Shown: positions 16,444 to 25,741 of the stretch, one piece after another
How positions within the stretch are numbered: position 1 is the first letter of the stretch
How the letters are laid out: the number at the start of each line of letters is the position of its first letter
Source: Microbacterium terricola
Lineage (GTDB): Bacteria; Actinomycetota; Actinomycetes; Actinomycetales; Microbacteriaceae
NCBI RefSeq assembly: GCF_027943945.1
Contig: NZ_AP027141.1
Location: 806,001 to 870,000 of the forward strand
Direction of reading: 5' to 3'
DNA: 64,000 bases
Position numbers and translations under genes: made by a program
Notes under the pieces: model-generated
Told to the model about the DNA's origin: nothing
Databases searched by the model: none
Seen by the model: only the letters and a program-made list of their open reading frames with translations

Positions 16444-19400
16444 CTAGATCGTGAGGGCCTTCTGCATGATGGCCGCCTGCTCGACGGCGTGCACCTTCGA
16501 GGAACCGGTCGCGGTCGACGCGGCGGACGGCCGCGAGACGCGGCGGATGGTCCGGCCGTGGAGATGCTTGACGACCTCGAGCGCGATGAACGGCCACGCG
16601 CCCTGGTTCTCGGGCTCGTCCTGCACCCAGACGAGCTCGGCGTCGGGGTAGCTGTCGATGACCGCGTTCAGCTCCTTGACGGGAGCCGGGTAGAACTGCT
16701 CGAGGCGCACGAGGGCGATCTCCGGGTTCGGGTTCTTCTCCAGCTCGGCGCGCAGATCCCAGTGGATCTTGCCCGAGTGCAGCAGCACGCGCTTGACGGC
16801 CGCCTTGTCGATGCCGCGGTTGTCGTCGAGCACCGGCTCGAACTTGCCCTGGGTGAAGTCCTCGACCGGGCTCGTCGCACCGCGCAGGCGCAGCATCGCC
16901 TTCGGCGTGAAGACCACCATGGGCCGGCGCGGGCGGGCGTAGGCCTGACGGCGCAGCAGGTGGAAGTACGACGCGGGCGTCGAGGGACGTGCCACGGTCA
17001 TGTTGTCCTGTGCGCACAGCTGCAGGTAGCGCTCAATGCGCGCGGAGGAGTGGTCGGGGCCCTGGCCCTCGAAGCCGTGCGGCAGCAGCAGCACGACGCT
17101 CGACTGCTGCCCCCACTTCTGGTCGGCCGAGGAGATGAACGTGTCGATGACCGACTGGGCGCCGTCGGCGAAGTCGCCGAACTGGGCCTCCCACAGCACG
17201 AGCGCATCTGCCCGCTCGACGGAGTAGCCGTACTCGAACGCCATCGTGGCGTACTCGCTGAGCAGCGAGTCGTACGCCCAGAAGCGGCCCTGGTTCTCCG
17301 ACAGGTTCGCCAGCGGGAACCACTCCTGGCCGTTCGCGCGGTCGTGGAAGACGGCGTGACGCTGCACGAACGTGCCGCGGCGCGAGTCCTGGCCGGCCAG
17401 GCGGACCGCGGTGCCCTCGACCAGCAGCGACCCGAACGCGAGCAGCTCGCCGAACGCCCAGTCGATGCCGCCGTTGCGGCTCATGTCGAGGCGCTTGTCG
17501 AGCAGCTGCTGGAGCTTGGTGTGCACCGTGAAGCCCTCGGGCTTGTTCACGAACGCGTCGCCGATGAGCTGCACGATCTCCTGCGCGACGCCCGTGGTCT
17601 CGGGCTCGCCGACGGCGGGGGCGACAGCCTCCGCCTCGCCCTCCGGCGTCGCGACGATCTTCGAGGTGCCCGTCTCGGCGGCGTGGGTCTCGGTGAAGGC
17701 GATCTCCAGGCGCGACTGGAAGTCGGCCTTGGCCTGCTCGTACTCCTCCTCGGTGATGTCACCGCGGCCGACGAGCGACTCGGTGTACAGGCGGCGCACG
17801 GAGCGCTTCGCCTCGACGAGGTTCGTCATCAGCGGCTGCGTCATCGACGGGTCGTCGCCCTCGTTGTGACCGCGACGGCGGTAGCAGACCAGGTCGATCA
17901 CGACGTCGCGGTGGAAGCGCTCGCGGTAGGCGAAGGCCAGGCGCGAGACGCGCACGACGGCTTCGGGGTCATCGCCGTTGACATGGAACACCGGAGCCTG
18001 GATGGTCTTGGCGACGTCGGTGGAGTACACCGAGCTGCGGCCGTCCTGGGGGAGGGTGGTGAAGCCCACCTGGTTGTTCACGACGATGTGGATGGTGCCG
18101 CCGGTGCGGTAGCCGCGCAGCTGCGACATCTGCAGGGTCTCGACCACGACGCCCTGGCCGGCGAACGCGGCGTCGCCGTGCACGATGACGGGCAGCCACG
18201 AGAACGTGCCGATCGGCTTGCGGTCCTGCTTGGCGCGGATGATGCCCTCGATGACGCCGTCGACGGTCTCGAGGTGCGACGGGTTGGCGGCGAGGTACAC
18301 GGGCAGCTCGGTGCCCTGGTCGTCGACGAAGGTGCCCTCGGTGCCGAGGTGGTACTTCACGTCGCCCGACCCGCGCTTGCTGCCGATGGCGACGGAGCCC
18401 TCGAACTCGCGGAACACCTGGCCGTAGGTCTTGCCGGCGATGTTCGTGAGGACGTTCAGGCGGCCGCGGTGGGCCATCGCGATGCCGGCGCCGTCGAGAC
18501 CGGCGGACGCGCCGCCCTGCAGCAGCTCGTCGAGCATCGGGATCAGCGACTCGCCGCCCTCGAGGCTGAAGCGCTTCTGGCCGACGTACTTGGTCTGCAG
18601 GAAGGTCTCGAACGCCTCGGCCTGGTTCAGCTTGTCGAGCACGCGCATCTGCTCGTCGTGCCCGGGCTTCTGGTACTTGATCTCGACGTGCTCCTGGAAC
18701 CAGGCGCGCTGCGCCGGGTCCTGGATGTGCATGTACTCGATGCCGATCGTGCGGCAGTACGAGTCGCGCAGCACACCGAGGATCTCGCGCAGCTTCATCG
18801 TGCGCTTGCCGCCGAAGCCGCCGGTGACGAACTCGCGGTCGAGATCCCAGAACGTGAGGCCGTGCTGCTCGATCTCGAGGTCGGGGTGGGTGCGCTGGAC
18901 GTACTCCAGCGGGTCGACGTCGGCCATCAGGTGGCCGCGGACGCGGAAGGAGTTGATGAGCTCCTGCACGCGGGCGGTCTTGTCGACGCGCTCGGCGATG
19001 TCGACGTTGATGTCGCTGGCCCAGTGGATGGGCGCGTACGGGATGCGCAGCGCGGCGAAGATCGACTCGTAGAAGCCGCGGCCGCCGGTCAGCAGCTCGT
19101 GCACGACCTTGAGGAACTCGCCCGAGCCGGCGCCCTGGATGACGCGGTGGTCGTAGGTGCTGGTGAGGGTGATGGTCTTGCCGATGCCGAGCTCGACCAG
19201 CGTCTTCTCGCTCGAGCCCTGGAACTCGGCCGGGTACTCCAGCGCGCCGGCGCCGACGATGCAGCCCTGGCCCTTCATCAGACGGGGCACCGAGTGCACC
19301 GTGCCGATGCCGCCGGGGTTGGTCAGCGAGATCGTGGTGCCCTGGAAGTCGGCCGCCGTGAGCTTGTTGCCGCGGGCGCGGGTGACGAGGTCCTCGTAGG

Positions 19401-20166
19401 AGGCGAGGTACTCGCCGAAGCTGAGCGTGTCGGCGCGCTTGATGCTGGGCACCATGAGCGCGCGGGTGCCGTCCGGCTTGGGCAGGTCGATCGCGATGCC
19501 CAGGTTGATGTGCGCGGGGGAGACGACGGCGGGCTTGCCGTCGATCTCGGTGTAGAAGACGTTCTGGCTGGGGAAGGCCTTCAGCGCCTGGATGATCGCC
19601 CAGCCGATGAGGTGGGTGAAGCTCACCTTGCCGCCGCGGGTCCGCGCCATGTGGTTGTTGATCACGATGCGGTTGTCGATCATGAGCTTGGCGGGGACGG
19701 TGCGCACGCTGGTCGCGGTCGGGACGGTCAGCGACTCGTCCATGTTGGCCGCGAGGGTCTTGGTCATTCCGCGCAGCGGCGTGACCTTGTCCTCCTCGGT
19801 GCTCTCCTCGCCGGCCGACGGCTGCGCCTTGGGCGCCTGAGCCGGGATCGGCTGCGGCGAGGCCGGACGGGCGGTGGTGCGGGCCACGGGCTGTGCGCCG
19901 AGCACAGGGATCGGCGCCGTCATCGGACGCGATTCGCTCGCAGCGGTCTGCGCCGTGGCCGGCGCCGCAGGAGCGGGCGCGGCAGGGGCGGCGGGCTTCG
20001 CGCCGTTACCCTCCACGGGGTGGTAGGCCTCCAGGACCGGCCACCACGCCTTGTCCACGGAGTTCTTGTCGACTTTGTACTGCTCGTACAGCTCGTCGAC
20101 GAGCCATTCGTTGGCACCGAACTCACCCTCGTTCGTTACCCCGACGCCCGTCATCTGGCTCGACAC
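16444..20166 (-). CDS. kgd: Multifunctional 2-oxoglutarate decarboxylase/dehydrogenase (Kgd/OdhA)
   Basis: 1240 residues. N-terminal helical segment (GEFGANEWLVDELYEQYK), Ala/Pro-rich linker, an E2-like acyltransferase domain (NNHMARTRGGKVSFTHLIGW ... TSTYDHRVIQGA), then E1 with ThDP-binding HGDAAFAGQGVVVETLQMSQ and a transketolase C-terminal region. This fused E1-E2 layout is specific to Actinobacteria, where OdhA works with a separate E3 and is inhibited by the FHA protein OdhI/GarA. It supplies succinyl-CoA to the TCA cycle. Start GTG 20166 was preferred to ATG 20154; AGGAAAG lies about 14 nt upstream of the GTG. It is divergent from guaB1. Confidence 0.95.
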   Translation of the reverse strand: MSSQMTGVGVTNEGEFGANEWLVDELYEQYKVDKNSVDKAWWPVLEAYHPVEGNGAKPAAPAAPAPAAPATAQTAASESRPMTAPIPVLGAQPVARTTARPASPQPIPAQAPKAQPSAGEESTEEDKVTPLRGMTKTLAANMDESLTVPTATSVRTVPAKLMIDNRIVINNHMARTRGGKVSFTHLIGWAIIQALKAFPSQNVFYTEIDGKPAVVSPAHINLGIAIDLPKPDGTRALMVPSIKRADTLSFGEYLASYEDLVTRARGNKLTAADFQGTTISLTNPGGIGTVHSVPRLMKGQGCIVGAGALEYPAEFQGSSEKTLVELGIGKTITLTSTYDHRVIQGAGSGEFLKVVHELLTGGRGFYESIFAALRIPYAPIHWASDINVDIAERVDKTARVQELINSFRVRGHLMADVDPLEYVQRTHPDLEIEQHGLTFWDLDREFVTGGFGGKRTMKLREILGVLRDSYCRTIGIEYMHIQDPAQRAWFQEHVEIKYQKPGHDEQMRVLDKLNQAEAFETFLQTKYVGQKRFSLEGGESLIPMLDELLQGGASAGLDGAGIAMAHRGRLNVLTNIAGKTYGQVFREFEGSVAIGSKRGSGDVKYHLGTEGTFVDDQGTELPVYLAANPSHLETVDGVIEGIIRAKQDRKPIGTFSWLPVIVHGDAAFAGQGVVVETLQMSQLRGYRTGGTIHIVVNNQVGFTTLPQDGRSSVYSTDVAKTIQAPVFHVNGDDPEAVVRVSRLAFAYRERFHRDVVIDLVCYRRRGHNEGDDPSMTQPLMTNLVEAKRSVRRLYTESLVGRGDITEEEYEQAKADFQSRLEIAFTETHAAETGTSKIVATPEGEAEAVAPAVGEPETTGVAQEIVQLIGDAFVNKPEGFTVHTKLQQLLDKRLDMSRNGGIDWAFGELLAFGSLLVEGTAVRLAGQDSRRGTFVQRHAVFHDRANGQEWFPLANLSENQGRFWAYDSLLSEYATMAFEYGYSVERADALVLWEAQFGDFADGAQSVIDTFISSADQKWGQQSSVVLLLPHGFEGQGPDHSSARIERYLQLCAQDNMTVARPSTPASYFHLLRRQAYARPRRPMVVFTPKAMLRLRGATSPVEDFTQGKFEPVLDDNRGIDKAAVKRVLLHSGKIHWDLRAELEKNPNPEIALVRLEQFYPAPVKELNAVIDSYPDAELVWVQDEPENQGAWPFIALEVVKHLHGRTIRRVSRPSAASTATGSSKVHAVEQAAIMQKALTI

Positions 20167-20323
20167 GCTCGATCGCCTGCTTTCCTGAAGACTGTGGGAA
20201 GGTGCGGGGCTGACGCCCACACGCACGACTATCAAGAGTAACCCAGTCTTCCCGGGCGGTTCCGGCGAAAACCGGCTCGGATGCGAACGATTCGTCATCA
20301 TTATCCGCACAGGAAAAGATCAC

Positions 20324-20329
20324 TAACCT
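20324..20329 (+). promoter_or_regulatory. -10 box TAACCT, leaderless guaB1 start
   Basis: TAACCT ends 8 nt before ATG 20338. No SD is placed for this ATG, so a leaderless or nearly leaderless message is likely. Confidence 0.5.
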
Positions 20330-20337
20330 TGCTGGAT

Positions 20338-21795
20338 ATGGAGTTCTACGGACAGCAGCCCGCGGTCGACCTGACGTATTCGGACGTGTTCCTCGTCCCT
20401 CGTCGCTCGGCCATCAGCAGTCGACTGGCCGTGGACCTGGCTCCGGGCGACGGCACGCCGGCCACGATCCCGCTCGTGTCGGCCAACATGAACTCGGTGA
20501 CGGGGGCGCGCCTCGCGGCCACGCTCGCCCGTCGGGGCGGCCTCGGCGTCCTGCCGCAGGACATGCCGCTGCAGGAGTTGGATGCCGCCATCCGCTGGGT
20601 CAAGGGTCAGCCCGTCCTGTGGGACACGCCCATCGTGCTGCCGCCCGAGGCGACCGTGGCCGACGCCGCACGGCTGCTGCCCTCGACGGAGGGCTACGGG
20701 ATCGTGGTGGCGTCGGCATCCGCCGCTCATCTGAAGATCGAGGACGTGCTCGGCGTGGTCCCGGCGACGCGGCTGGGCACGGCGCTGCCGGACGCCCGCC
20801 TGGGCGACCTCGCCCGCGGCAGGGTCGCCTCGATCGACGCAGACGACGTCGAGACCGCGCGGCACGCCTTCGACCTCATCGTCGATGCCGCCGCCGAGAC
20901 CGTGTGCGTGCTCCACCACGGCTTCGTGGTCGGCACGCTCTCGCGCCGCAGCGCCCTGCGGTCGACGCTCTACCGCCCGGCGGTCGACGCGGACGGCCGG
21001 CTGGGCGTCGCCGCCGCCGTCGGCATCAACGGCGACGTCGCCGCGAAGGCGCAGGCGCTCGCCGCCGCCGGTGTGGACGTGCTCGTCGTCGACACGGCGC
21101 ACGGTCACCAGGAGGGGATGCTGCGCGCCCTGGCCGCGGTGTCTGAGCTGGGCCTGGGCATCCCGATCGTCGCGGGCAACATCGTCACCGCGGACGGCGT
21201 CGGCGACCTCGTCGATGCAGGGGCCACGATCCTGAAGGTCGGCGTGGGACCTGGCGCGATGTGCACGACCCGCATGATGACCGCCGTGGGGCGGCCGCAG
21301 TTCTCCGCGGTGCTGGAGACGGCAGAGGCGGCGCGCGCCCGCGGTGCGCACGTGTGGGCCGACGGCGGCGTGCGGTACCCCCGCGACGTGGCGCTCGCGC
21401 TGGCGGCGGGCGCCGCATCCGTCATGATCGGCTCGTGGTTCGCCGGCACCATCGAGGCGCCCGGCGAGCTGCAGGTCGACAGCTCGGGGCGGCAGTACAA
21501 GGAGTCGTGGGGCATGGCCTCGACCAAGGCCGTGCACGAGCGCTTCGGCCGCCTCGACCCGTACGAGCTCGCCCGCAAGGAGCTGTTCGCCGAGGGCATC
21601 TCGTCGTCGAAGATCTACCTCGACCCGCTGCGCCCCGGCCTCGAGGACCTGCTCGACATGATCACCTCCGGCGTGCGCTCGTCGTTCACCTACGCGGGCG
21701 CCGCGACGGTCGCCGAGTTCCACGAGCGCGCCACGGTCGGCCTGCAGTCCGCCGCGGGCTACGAAGAGGGCAAGGCGCTGCCGGTCAGCTGGTGA
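20338..21795 (+). CDS. guaB1: GuaB1 family IMP dehydrogenase-related protein (GMP reductase-like)
   Basis: 485 residues. IMPDH/GMPR barrel with the catalytic cysteine in GVGPGAMCTTRMMTAVGRPQ, VDTAHGHQEGML, ADGGVRYPRDVALALAAGA, and a CBS-type insert (about 95-215). Actinobacterial GuaB1 proteins have been shown in mycobacteria to act as GMP reductases, converting GMP to IMP in purine salvage. That activity is assigned here by family. The start is ATG 20338 because of the promoter box; the in-frame upstream ATG at 20281 lies upstream of the box. Confidence 0.88.
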   Translation: MEFYGQQPAVDLTYSDVFLVPRRSAISSRLAVDLAPGDGTPATIPLVSANMNSVTGARLAATLARRGGLGVLPQDMPLQELDAAIRWVKGQPVLWDTPIVLPPEATVADAARLLPSTEGYGIVVASASAAHLKIEDVLGVVPATRLGTALPDARLGDLARGRVASIDADDVETARHAFDLIVDAAAETVCVLHHGFVVGTLSRRSALRSTLYRPAVDADGRLGVAAAVGINGDVAAKAQALAAAGVDVLVVDTAHGHQEGMLRALAAVSELGLGIPIVAGNIVTADGVGDLVDAGATILKVGVGPGAMCTTRMMTAVGRPQFSAVLETAEAARARGAHVWADGGVRYPRDVALALAAGAASVMIGSWFAGTIEAPGELQVDSSGRQYKESWGMASTKAVHERFGRLDPYELARKELFAEGISSSKIYLDPLRPGLEDLLDMITSGVRSSFTYAGAATVAEFHERATVGLQSAAGYEEGKALPVSW

Positions 21796-21815
21796 GGCGG
21801 GCCGCGCGCCCGGGC

Positions 21816-21834
21816 GTTCGGCGCACTTTCCGGC
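21816..21834 (+). repeat. Dispersed 3'-flanking repeat, copy 2
   Basis: A 19-mer 20 nt after the guaB1 stop, almost matching 10599-10617 after pdtaS. Both copies sit just beyond a stop codon in the same orientation. Confidence 0.4.
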
Positions 21835-21870
21835 ATCAGCTGAGGCTGCGACGCACCAATCTCCGCGTCC

Positions 21871-21928
21871 GCGCCAGTTTCCTGTATCCGCTCCATCGCT
21901 CGGCGGAGCGGATGCTGTGAACTGGCGC
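21871..21928. repeat. Imperfect palindromic element, copy 1 (3' of the AbiEi-like gene)
   Basis: Arms 21871-21894 and 21905-21928 are complementary at 20 of 24 positions around a 10-nt loop. The outer part of each arm reads GCGCCAGTT, the inner part ATCCGCTCC. A related element lies on the other side of the gene at 23059-23116. Confidence 0.65.
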
Positions 21929-21975
21929 GATTGTGCCGGTGCCGTGACGGCGCGGCCGCGAACGGTCGCGGGGCT

Positions 21976-22941
21976 TCATGGCCGAGGCAATCGGCTCGGC
22001 AGTCCGTCGCCCGTCAGGATGTCGTAGAGTCGCCGAGCCGTCAGATCGGACGGCTCCCACCGCGAGAACCCGCGGACCTCTCGGCGGATCTCGTTCTCGC
22101 GATTCTTCTCGTCGATGACGATCTCGGCGGGGTCCCGATGGTGGCCGAACTCCGGACTGCGATACTTGCCGCGCCCGTCGAGCTCCGCCCAATGATCGTG
22201 CGCAGGAAAGTAGAAGTCGCCGTAGACGACGCGGCCTGAGCGGAGGACGCGATGCTCCTGCAGTCGAGGCGCGGGGAAGCCGAGCTGCGCGATGAGCACC
22301 CGGCTCTGCGACTCGCGAACGTTCGCTGCCAACGGCTGCGCGAAGGCGATCGCCCGCCGTGCGCGTGCGTCCCCTCGGTGGGGCGGGCCGGAATCGAGGA
22401 GCTGGAGAATCTCGTCGCGCGTCGTGAGCGCGCCGCCCGGGCGGTCGATCCAGATCGCCTGGTCGATCACCGCCACACCGTTCGTGAAGGGGAGAATCCG
22501 CGCGAGATCGAGCGCCGTCTGGGTCGCAGTGGTGATCTGATGGTCGCCCCACAGCGGTTCGAGCGAGAGTCTCTCGATTTCTCGCGCATGCCGGCGGATG
22601 AGTCCGCTCGACCGCCCGCCGGATGCAGGCGACCTCGACACATCCACACGGGAGGGCCATCCGCCCAGGATGTCGATGCGGTGGTGGGCGGCCGCTGCGA
22701 AGTGCGAGGACACGACGGCGCCGCGTGCGCGCCGGATGGCTTCCTCCACCCGCACGCGATGCTGGTCCATCGGGGAGAGTCGACGCCAGTCCGGCCCCGA
22801 GACGAAAGCGCCCGGCCACACCCGCACCACGCTGCCCGATTCGAGTTGACGTCGCAGTCGGCGGTCGTCGATGCCCTCGCGTTCGCGCCGACGGACGACG
22901 CGGATCTCAGCGTCGGCATGAGCGTGCAGAGGTGTCGCCAT
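21976..22941 (-). CDS. AbiEi-type antitoxin-domain protein with DUF559-like C-terminus
   Basis: 321 residues. The N-terminal winged-helix-like region (RRQLESGSVVRVWPGAFVSG) resembles the domain annotated as type IV AbiEi family antitoxin in many actinobacterial proteins. The C-terminus (YGDFYFPAHDHWAELDGRGKY ... ENEIRR) has the D-x-E-D-G-x-K/NEIR look of a DUF559/Vsr-like endonuclease fold. No AbiEii toxin lies beside it, so a toxin-antitoxin role is doubtful. It stands alone between two copies of a palindromic repeat and has no evident ribosome binding site. Confidence 0.72.
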   Translation of the reverse strand: MATPLHAHADAEIRVVRRREREGIDDRRLRRQLESGSVVRVWPGAFVSGPDWRRLSPMDQHRVRVEEAIRRARGAVVSSHFAAAAHHRIDILGGWPSRVDVSRSPASGGRSSGLIRRHAREIERLSLEPLWGDHQITTATQTALDLARILPFTNGVAVIDQAIWIDRPGGALTTRDEILQLLDSGPPHRGDARARRAIAFAQPLAANVRESQSRVLIAQLGFPAPRLQEHRVLRSGRVVYGDFYFPAHDHWAELDGRGKYRSPEFGHHRDPAEIVIDEKNRENEIRREVRGFSRWEPSDLTARRLYDILTGDGLPSRLPRP

Positions 22942-23058
22942 GCACCCACGGTGCTACCGATCGCGCACCGAGGTCTGGTGAGTCGTGGACCCGTGGACTG
23001 TCGATGCACGCCGATGCGTGGGGAGGACATGATTCCCGGCGGCAGCCATCACACATCC

Positions 23059-23116
23059 GCGCCGGCTCACAGCATCCGCGTCTTCGATTTGCGGAGCGGA
23101 TGCGGCGAACTGGCGC
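23059..23116. repeat. Imperfect palindromic element, copy 2 (5' of the AbiEi-like gene)
   Basis: Arms 23059-23079 and 23096-23116 pair at 17 of 21 positions. The right arm and flank (23091-23117) match 21903-21929 of copy 1 at all but about two positions. Further degenerate copies of GCGGATGCGGCG-type sequence run on to about 23225. This is the main content of the 22942-23250 gap. Confidence 0.6.
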
Positions 23117-23250
23117 GCAAACGGGGGAGGGGGCCTGGCGAGTGGGGCGGGTTGCAGCGGATGCGGCGGACTGACGCGGAAGCGGCGAACCACCGCGAAC
23201 TGCGCCGAATGCGAGCGGATGCGGGCGGGCGCCCGCGAGCCGCCCTGCCG

Positions 23251-23256
23251 TAGACT
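23251..23256 (+). promoter_or_regulatory. -10 box TAGACT upstream of the CNNM leader peptide
   Basis: TAGACT would start transcription near 23263, about 4 nt before the leader ATG 23267 and about 72 nt before the first CNNM gene. Confidence 0.5.
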
Positions 23257-23266
23257 GTGGCGCACG

Positions 23267-23335
23267 ATGGACGACCCCCCCAGTTGTAGACGCGAGCCCC
23301 ACCGACCCGCCTCCCACCAGGGGGGTGATGCCTGA
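23267..23335 (+). CDS. Putative proline/acid-rich leader peptide of CNNM genes
   Basis: A 22-codon frame starting ATG 23267 whose TGA overlaps the ATG of the first CNNM gene (TGATG). It begins MDDPPSC and is rich in Pro and Arg. A TAGACT box 10 nt upstream makes it nearly leaderless. Its last codons contain the very strong ribosome binding site of the CNNM gene (GGGGGGTGAT, 23320-23329). CCTCCC at about 23310-23315 and the C-run inside the DDPP codons can both pair with that G-run. It resembles in design the Salmonella MgtL leader (acidic/proline-rich, Mg-dependent ribosome destabilisation); function here is inference. Confidence 0.45.
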   Translation: MDDPPSCRREPHRPASHQGGDA

Positions 23336-24663
23336 TGGACTACGTCATGCTGGGCGTGGGGCTTCTGCTCACAGTCGGAACAGGACTGTTCGTCGCCAGC
23401 GAGTTCGCCCTCGTCAATCTCGACCGGGCCGACCTGGAAGCACGCCGTGATGCGGGCGAATCCAGGCTCTCGCTCACCATCAGCGCGCTGCGCATCACCT
23501 CGACGCACCTCTCCAGCGCGCAGCTCGGGATCACCCTGACCACGCTGCTCACGGGCTACACGATGGAGCCGGCGATCTCGAACCTGCTGCGCCCCGTCTT
23601 CGAGGCGTGGGGGTGGCCGAGCGCGCTCGTCGTCCCGCTCGCGTCGATCATCGGCGTGGTCGTCGCGACGGTCTTCTCGATGATCCTCGGCGAGCTCGTG
23701 CCGAAGAACTTCGCGCTCGCCGTCCCGCGGCAGACGGCCAAGCTCGTCATGCCGTTCCAGGTCGGGTTCACCACCGTGTTCCGCCCCGCGATCGTCGTGC
23801 TCAACGGCAGCGCCAACGGCGTGCTGCGATCGATGGGCATCGAGCCCAAGGAGGAGCTCTCCGGTGCCCGCACCGCGGAGGAGCTGTCCAGCCTCGTGCG
23901 CCGCTCCGCGAGCGCGGGCGTGCTCGAGATGGACACGGCGTCGCTCCTCGACCGCAGCCTCACCTTCGCCCGGCTCACGGCGGCCGACGTGATGACGCCG
24001 CGCCCCAGTATCCACGCGCTCGCCGCGGAGGACACCGCTGAGGATGTCATCCAGCTCGCCCGGCGCACCGGGCACAGCCGCTTCCCGGTGTACGCCGAGT
24101 CGATGGACGACATCACCGGCATGGTGCACCTGAAGGCCGCCGTGGGGGTGCCGCGCGAGCGCCGCGGCGAGGTGCCGGCGGGCGCCCTCGCCTCCGAGCC
24201 GCTGCGCGTGCCGGAGGCCGTCCACCTCGACGCGCTCGTGTCGGAACTGCGCGGCCGCGGCTACCAGGCCGCGATCGTGGTCGACGAGTACGGCGGCACC
24301 GCAGGCATCGTCACCCTCGAGGACCTCGTCGAGGAGATCGTCGGCGAGGTGCTGGACGAGCACGACCGTCGCCGCGCGGGCATCGTCCGCACGGTCGACG
24401 CGGTCATCCTTCCCGGCGAGCTGCGGCCGGATGAGGTGCTCGACCGCGCGGGCATCCGGATCCCGGAGGGCGAGGTCTACGACACCGTCGGCGGCTACAT
24501 CATGAGCGAGCTGGAGCGCATCCCCGTGGTCGGCGACACCATCGAGATCGAGGACGGCACGCTCGAGGTCGTGCGGATGGACGGCCGCCGTGTCGACCGG
24601 GTGAGGTTCCTCCCGACGCCCATGCCCGAAGGCGCCGAGACCGAAGGGGGTGAGCAGCGATGA
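23335..24663 (+). CDS. CNNM/CorC family membrane protein (first of pair)
   Basis: 442 residues. A DUF21 transmembrane domain (about 1-190; [56 protein letters not shown]) is followed by two CBS domains (about 210-340; [41 protein letters not shown]) and a CorC_HlyC domain. CNNM/CorC proteins move Mg2+, often as Na+-driven exporters. A strong SD lies inside the upstream leader frame. The stop overlaps the second CNNM gene (ATGA), so the two proteins probably act together. Confidence 0.88.
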   Translation: MDYVMLGVGLLLTVGTGLFVASEFALVNLDRADLEARRDAGESRLSLTISALRITSTHLSSAQLGITLTTLLTGYTMEPAISNLLRPVFEAWGWPSALVVPLASIIGVVVATVFSMILGELVPKNFALAVPRQTAKLVMPFQVGFTTVFRPAIVVLNGSANGVLRSMGIEPKEELSGARTAEELSSLVRRSASAGVLEMDTASLLDRSLTFARLTAADVMTPRPSIHALAAEDTAEDVIQLARRTGHSRFPVYAESMDDITGMVHLKAAVGVPRERRGEVPAGALASEPLRVPEAVHLDALVSELRGRGYQAAIVVDEYGGTAGIVTLEDLVEEIVGEVLDEHDRRRAGIVRTVDAVILPGELRPDEVLDRAGIRIPEGEVYDTVGGYIMSELERIPVVGDTIEIEDGTLEVVRMDGRRVDRVRFLPTPMPEGAETEGGEQR

Positions 24664-25715
24664 GCGACTGGGCAGGACTCGCGTGGCTCGTCGTGCTGCT
24701 CCTCGGCAACGCCTTCTTCGTCGGCGCCGAGTTCGCCGTCATCTCCGCCCGCCGGTCGCAGATCGAGCCGCTCGCGGAGCGGGGCTCCCGCTCGGCCAAG
24801 ACCGCCCTGTACGCCATGGAGCACGCGACGCTCATGCTCGCGACCAGTCAGCTCGGCATCACGATCTGCTCGCTGCTGATCCTGAACGTCTCCGAGCCGG
24901 CGATCCACCACCTCCTCGCCGCGCCGCTGGGCCTGACGGGCTGGACCGAGGCGACCGTCGACGTCGTCGCGTTCGTCGTCACCCTGCTGCTGGTGTCATA
25001 CCTGCACGTCGTCTTCGGCGAGATGGTGCCGAAGAACCTCGCGTTCTCGGTGCCCGACCGGGCTGTGCTGATGCTCGCCACCCCGCTCGTGTGGGTGTCG
25101 AAGCTCTTCCACCCGGTGATCGTCACGCTGAACTGGATCGCGAACCACATCGTGCGCCTGTTCCGGGTCGAGCCGAAGAACGAGGCGGCCTCGACCTTCA
25201 CGCTCGACGAGGTCGCGACGATCGTCAACCAGTCCCGCATCGAGGGCGTGCTCACCGACGCGTCGGGGACGGTCGCCGCGGCGGTCGAGTTCACCGACAA
25301 GAAGGCCGCCGACATCGCGGTGCCGCTGGCCGACCTGGTGACGCTCCCCGAGCAGACGACGCCGGCCGAGATCGAGCGGGCGGTCGCTCAGCACGGCTTC
25401 TCGCGCTACGTGATCGTCGACGACGCGGGCGTGCCGGTCGGGTACGTGCACCTGAAGGACGTGCTGCGCGCCGCGGAGGGGGCGGATGCTGCCACCGACG
25501 TGACCAGGACGCTCGCGCCGAAGCGCATCCACCACATGGTGCCCGTGACGGCGACGACCGACCTCGAGGACGCGCTCGCGCTCATGCGCCGCGCGGGACG
25601 CCACCTGGCGCAGGTGCGCGACGAGCGCGGCGAGACGACGGCGGTCCTGTTCCTCGAGGACATCATCGAGGAGCTGATCGGCGAGATCGAGGACGCGACG
25701 CGCCGCAGGCGCTGA
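24660..25715 (+). CDS. CNNM/CorC family membrane protein (second of pair)
   Basis: 351 residues with the same DUF21 (LLLGNAFFVGAEFAVISARRSQIE, SQLGITICSLLILNVSEPAI, GEMVPKNLAFSVP) and CBS-pair layout (VPLADLVTLPEQTTPAEIERA, VLFLEDIIEELIGEIED). The CorC C-terminal domain of its partner is missing, so the length is shorter. Overlap with the first gene by 4 nt implies coupled [11 protein letters not shown] and possibly a heterodimer. Confidence 0.88.
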   Translation: MSDWAGLAWLVVLLLGNAFFVGAEFAVISARRSQIEPLAERGSRSAKTALYAMEHATLMLATSQLGITICSLLILNVSEPAIHHLLAAPLGLTGWTEATVDVVAFVVTLLLVSYLHVVFGEMVPKNLAFSVPDRAVLMLATPLVWVSKLFHPVIVTLNWIANHIVRLFRVEPKNEAASTFTLDEVATIVNQSRIEGVLTDASGTVAAAVEFTDKKAADIAVPLADLVTLPEQTTPAEIERAVAQHGFSRYVIVDDAGVPVGYVHLKDVLRAAEGADAATDVTRTLAPKRIHHMVPVTATTDLEDALALMRRAGRHLAQVRDERGETTAVLFLEDIIEELIGEIEDATRRRR

Positions 25716-25741
25716 GGCCCGCTGCGGCACCGGCGGTGCGG

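Noticed and set aside
15464..17017. A fused 517-residue protein ending in the lipid kinase
   Set aside because: The N-terminal half is the out-of-frame complement region of kgd codons; the conserved kinase begins at GTG 16351.
16408..20241. A 1277-codon open frame on the plus strand opposite kgd
   Set aside because: It mirrors the kgd codons of high-GC DNA (Val/Leu/Glu/His-rich, no domain motif). Long antisense frames are expected at this GC content.
21976..22941. A complete type IV AbiE toxin-antitoxin system
   Set aside because: No AbiEii nucleotidyltransferase-type toxin gene lies on either side; only the antitoxin-like protein is present.
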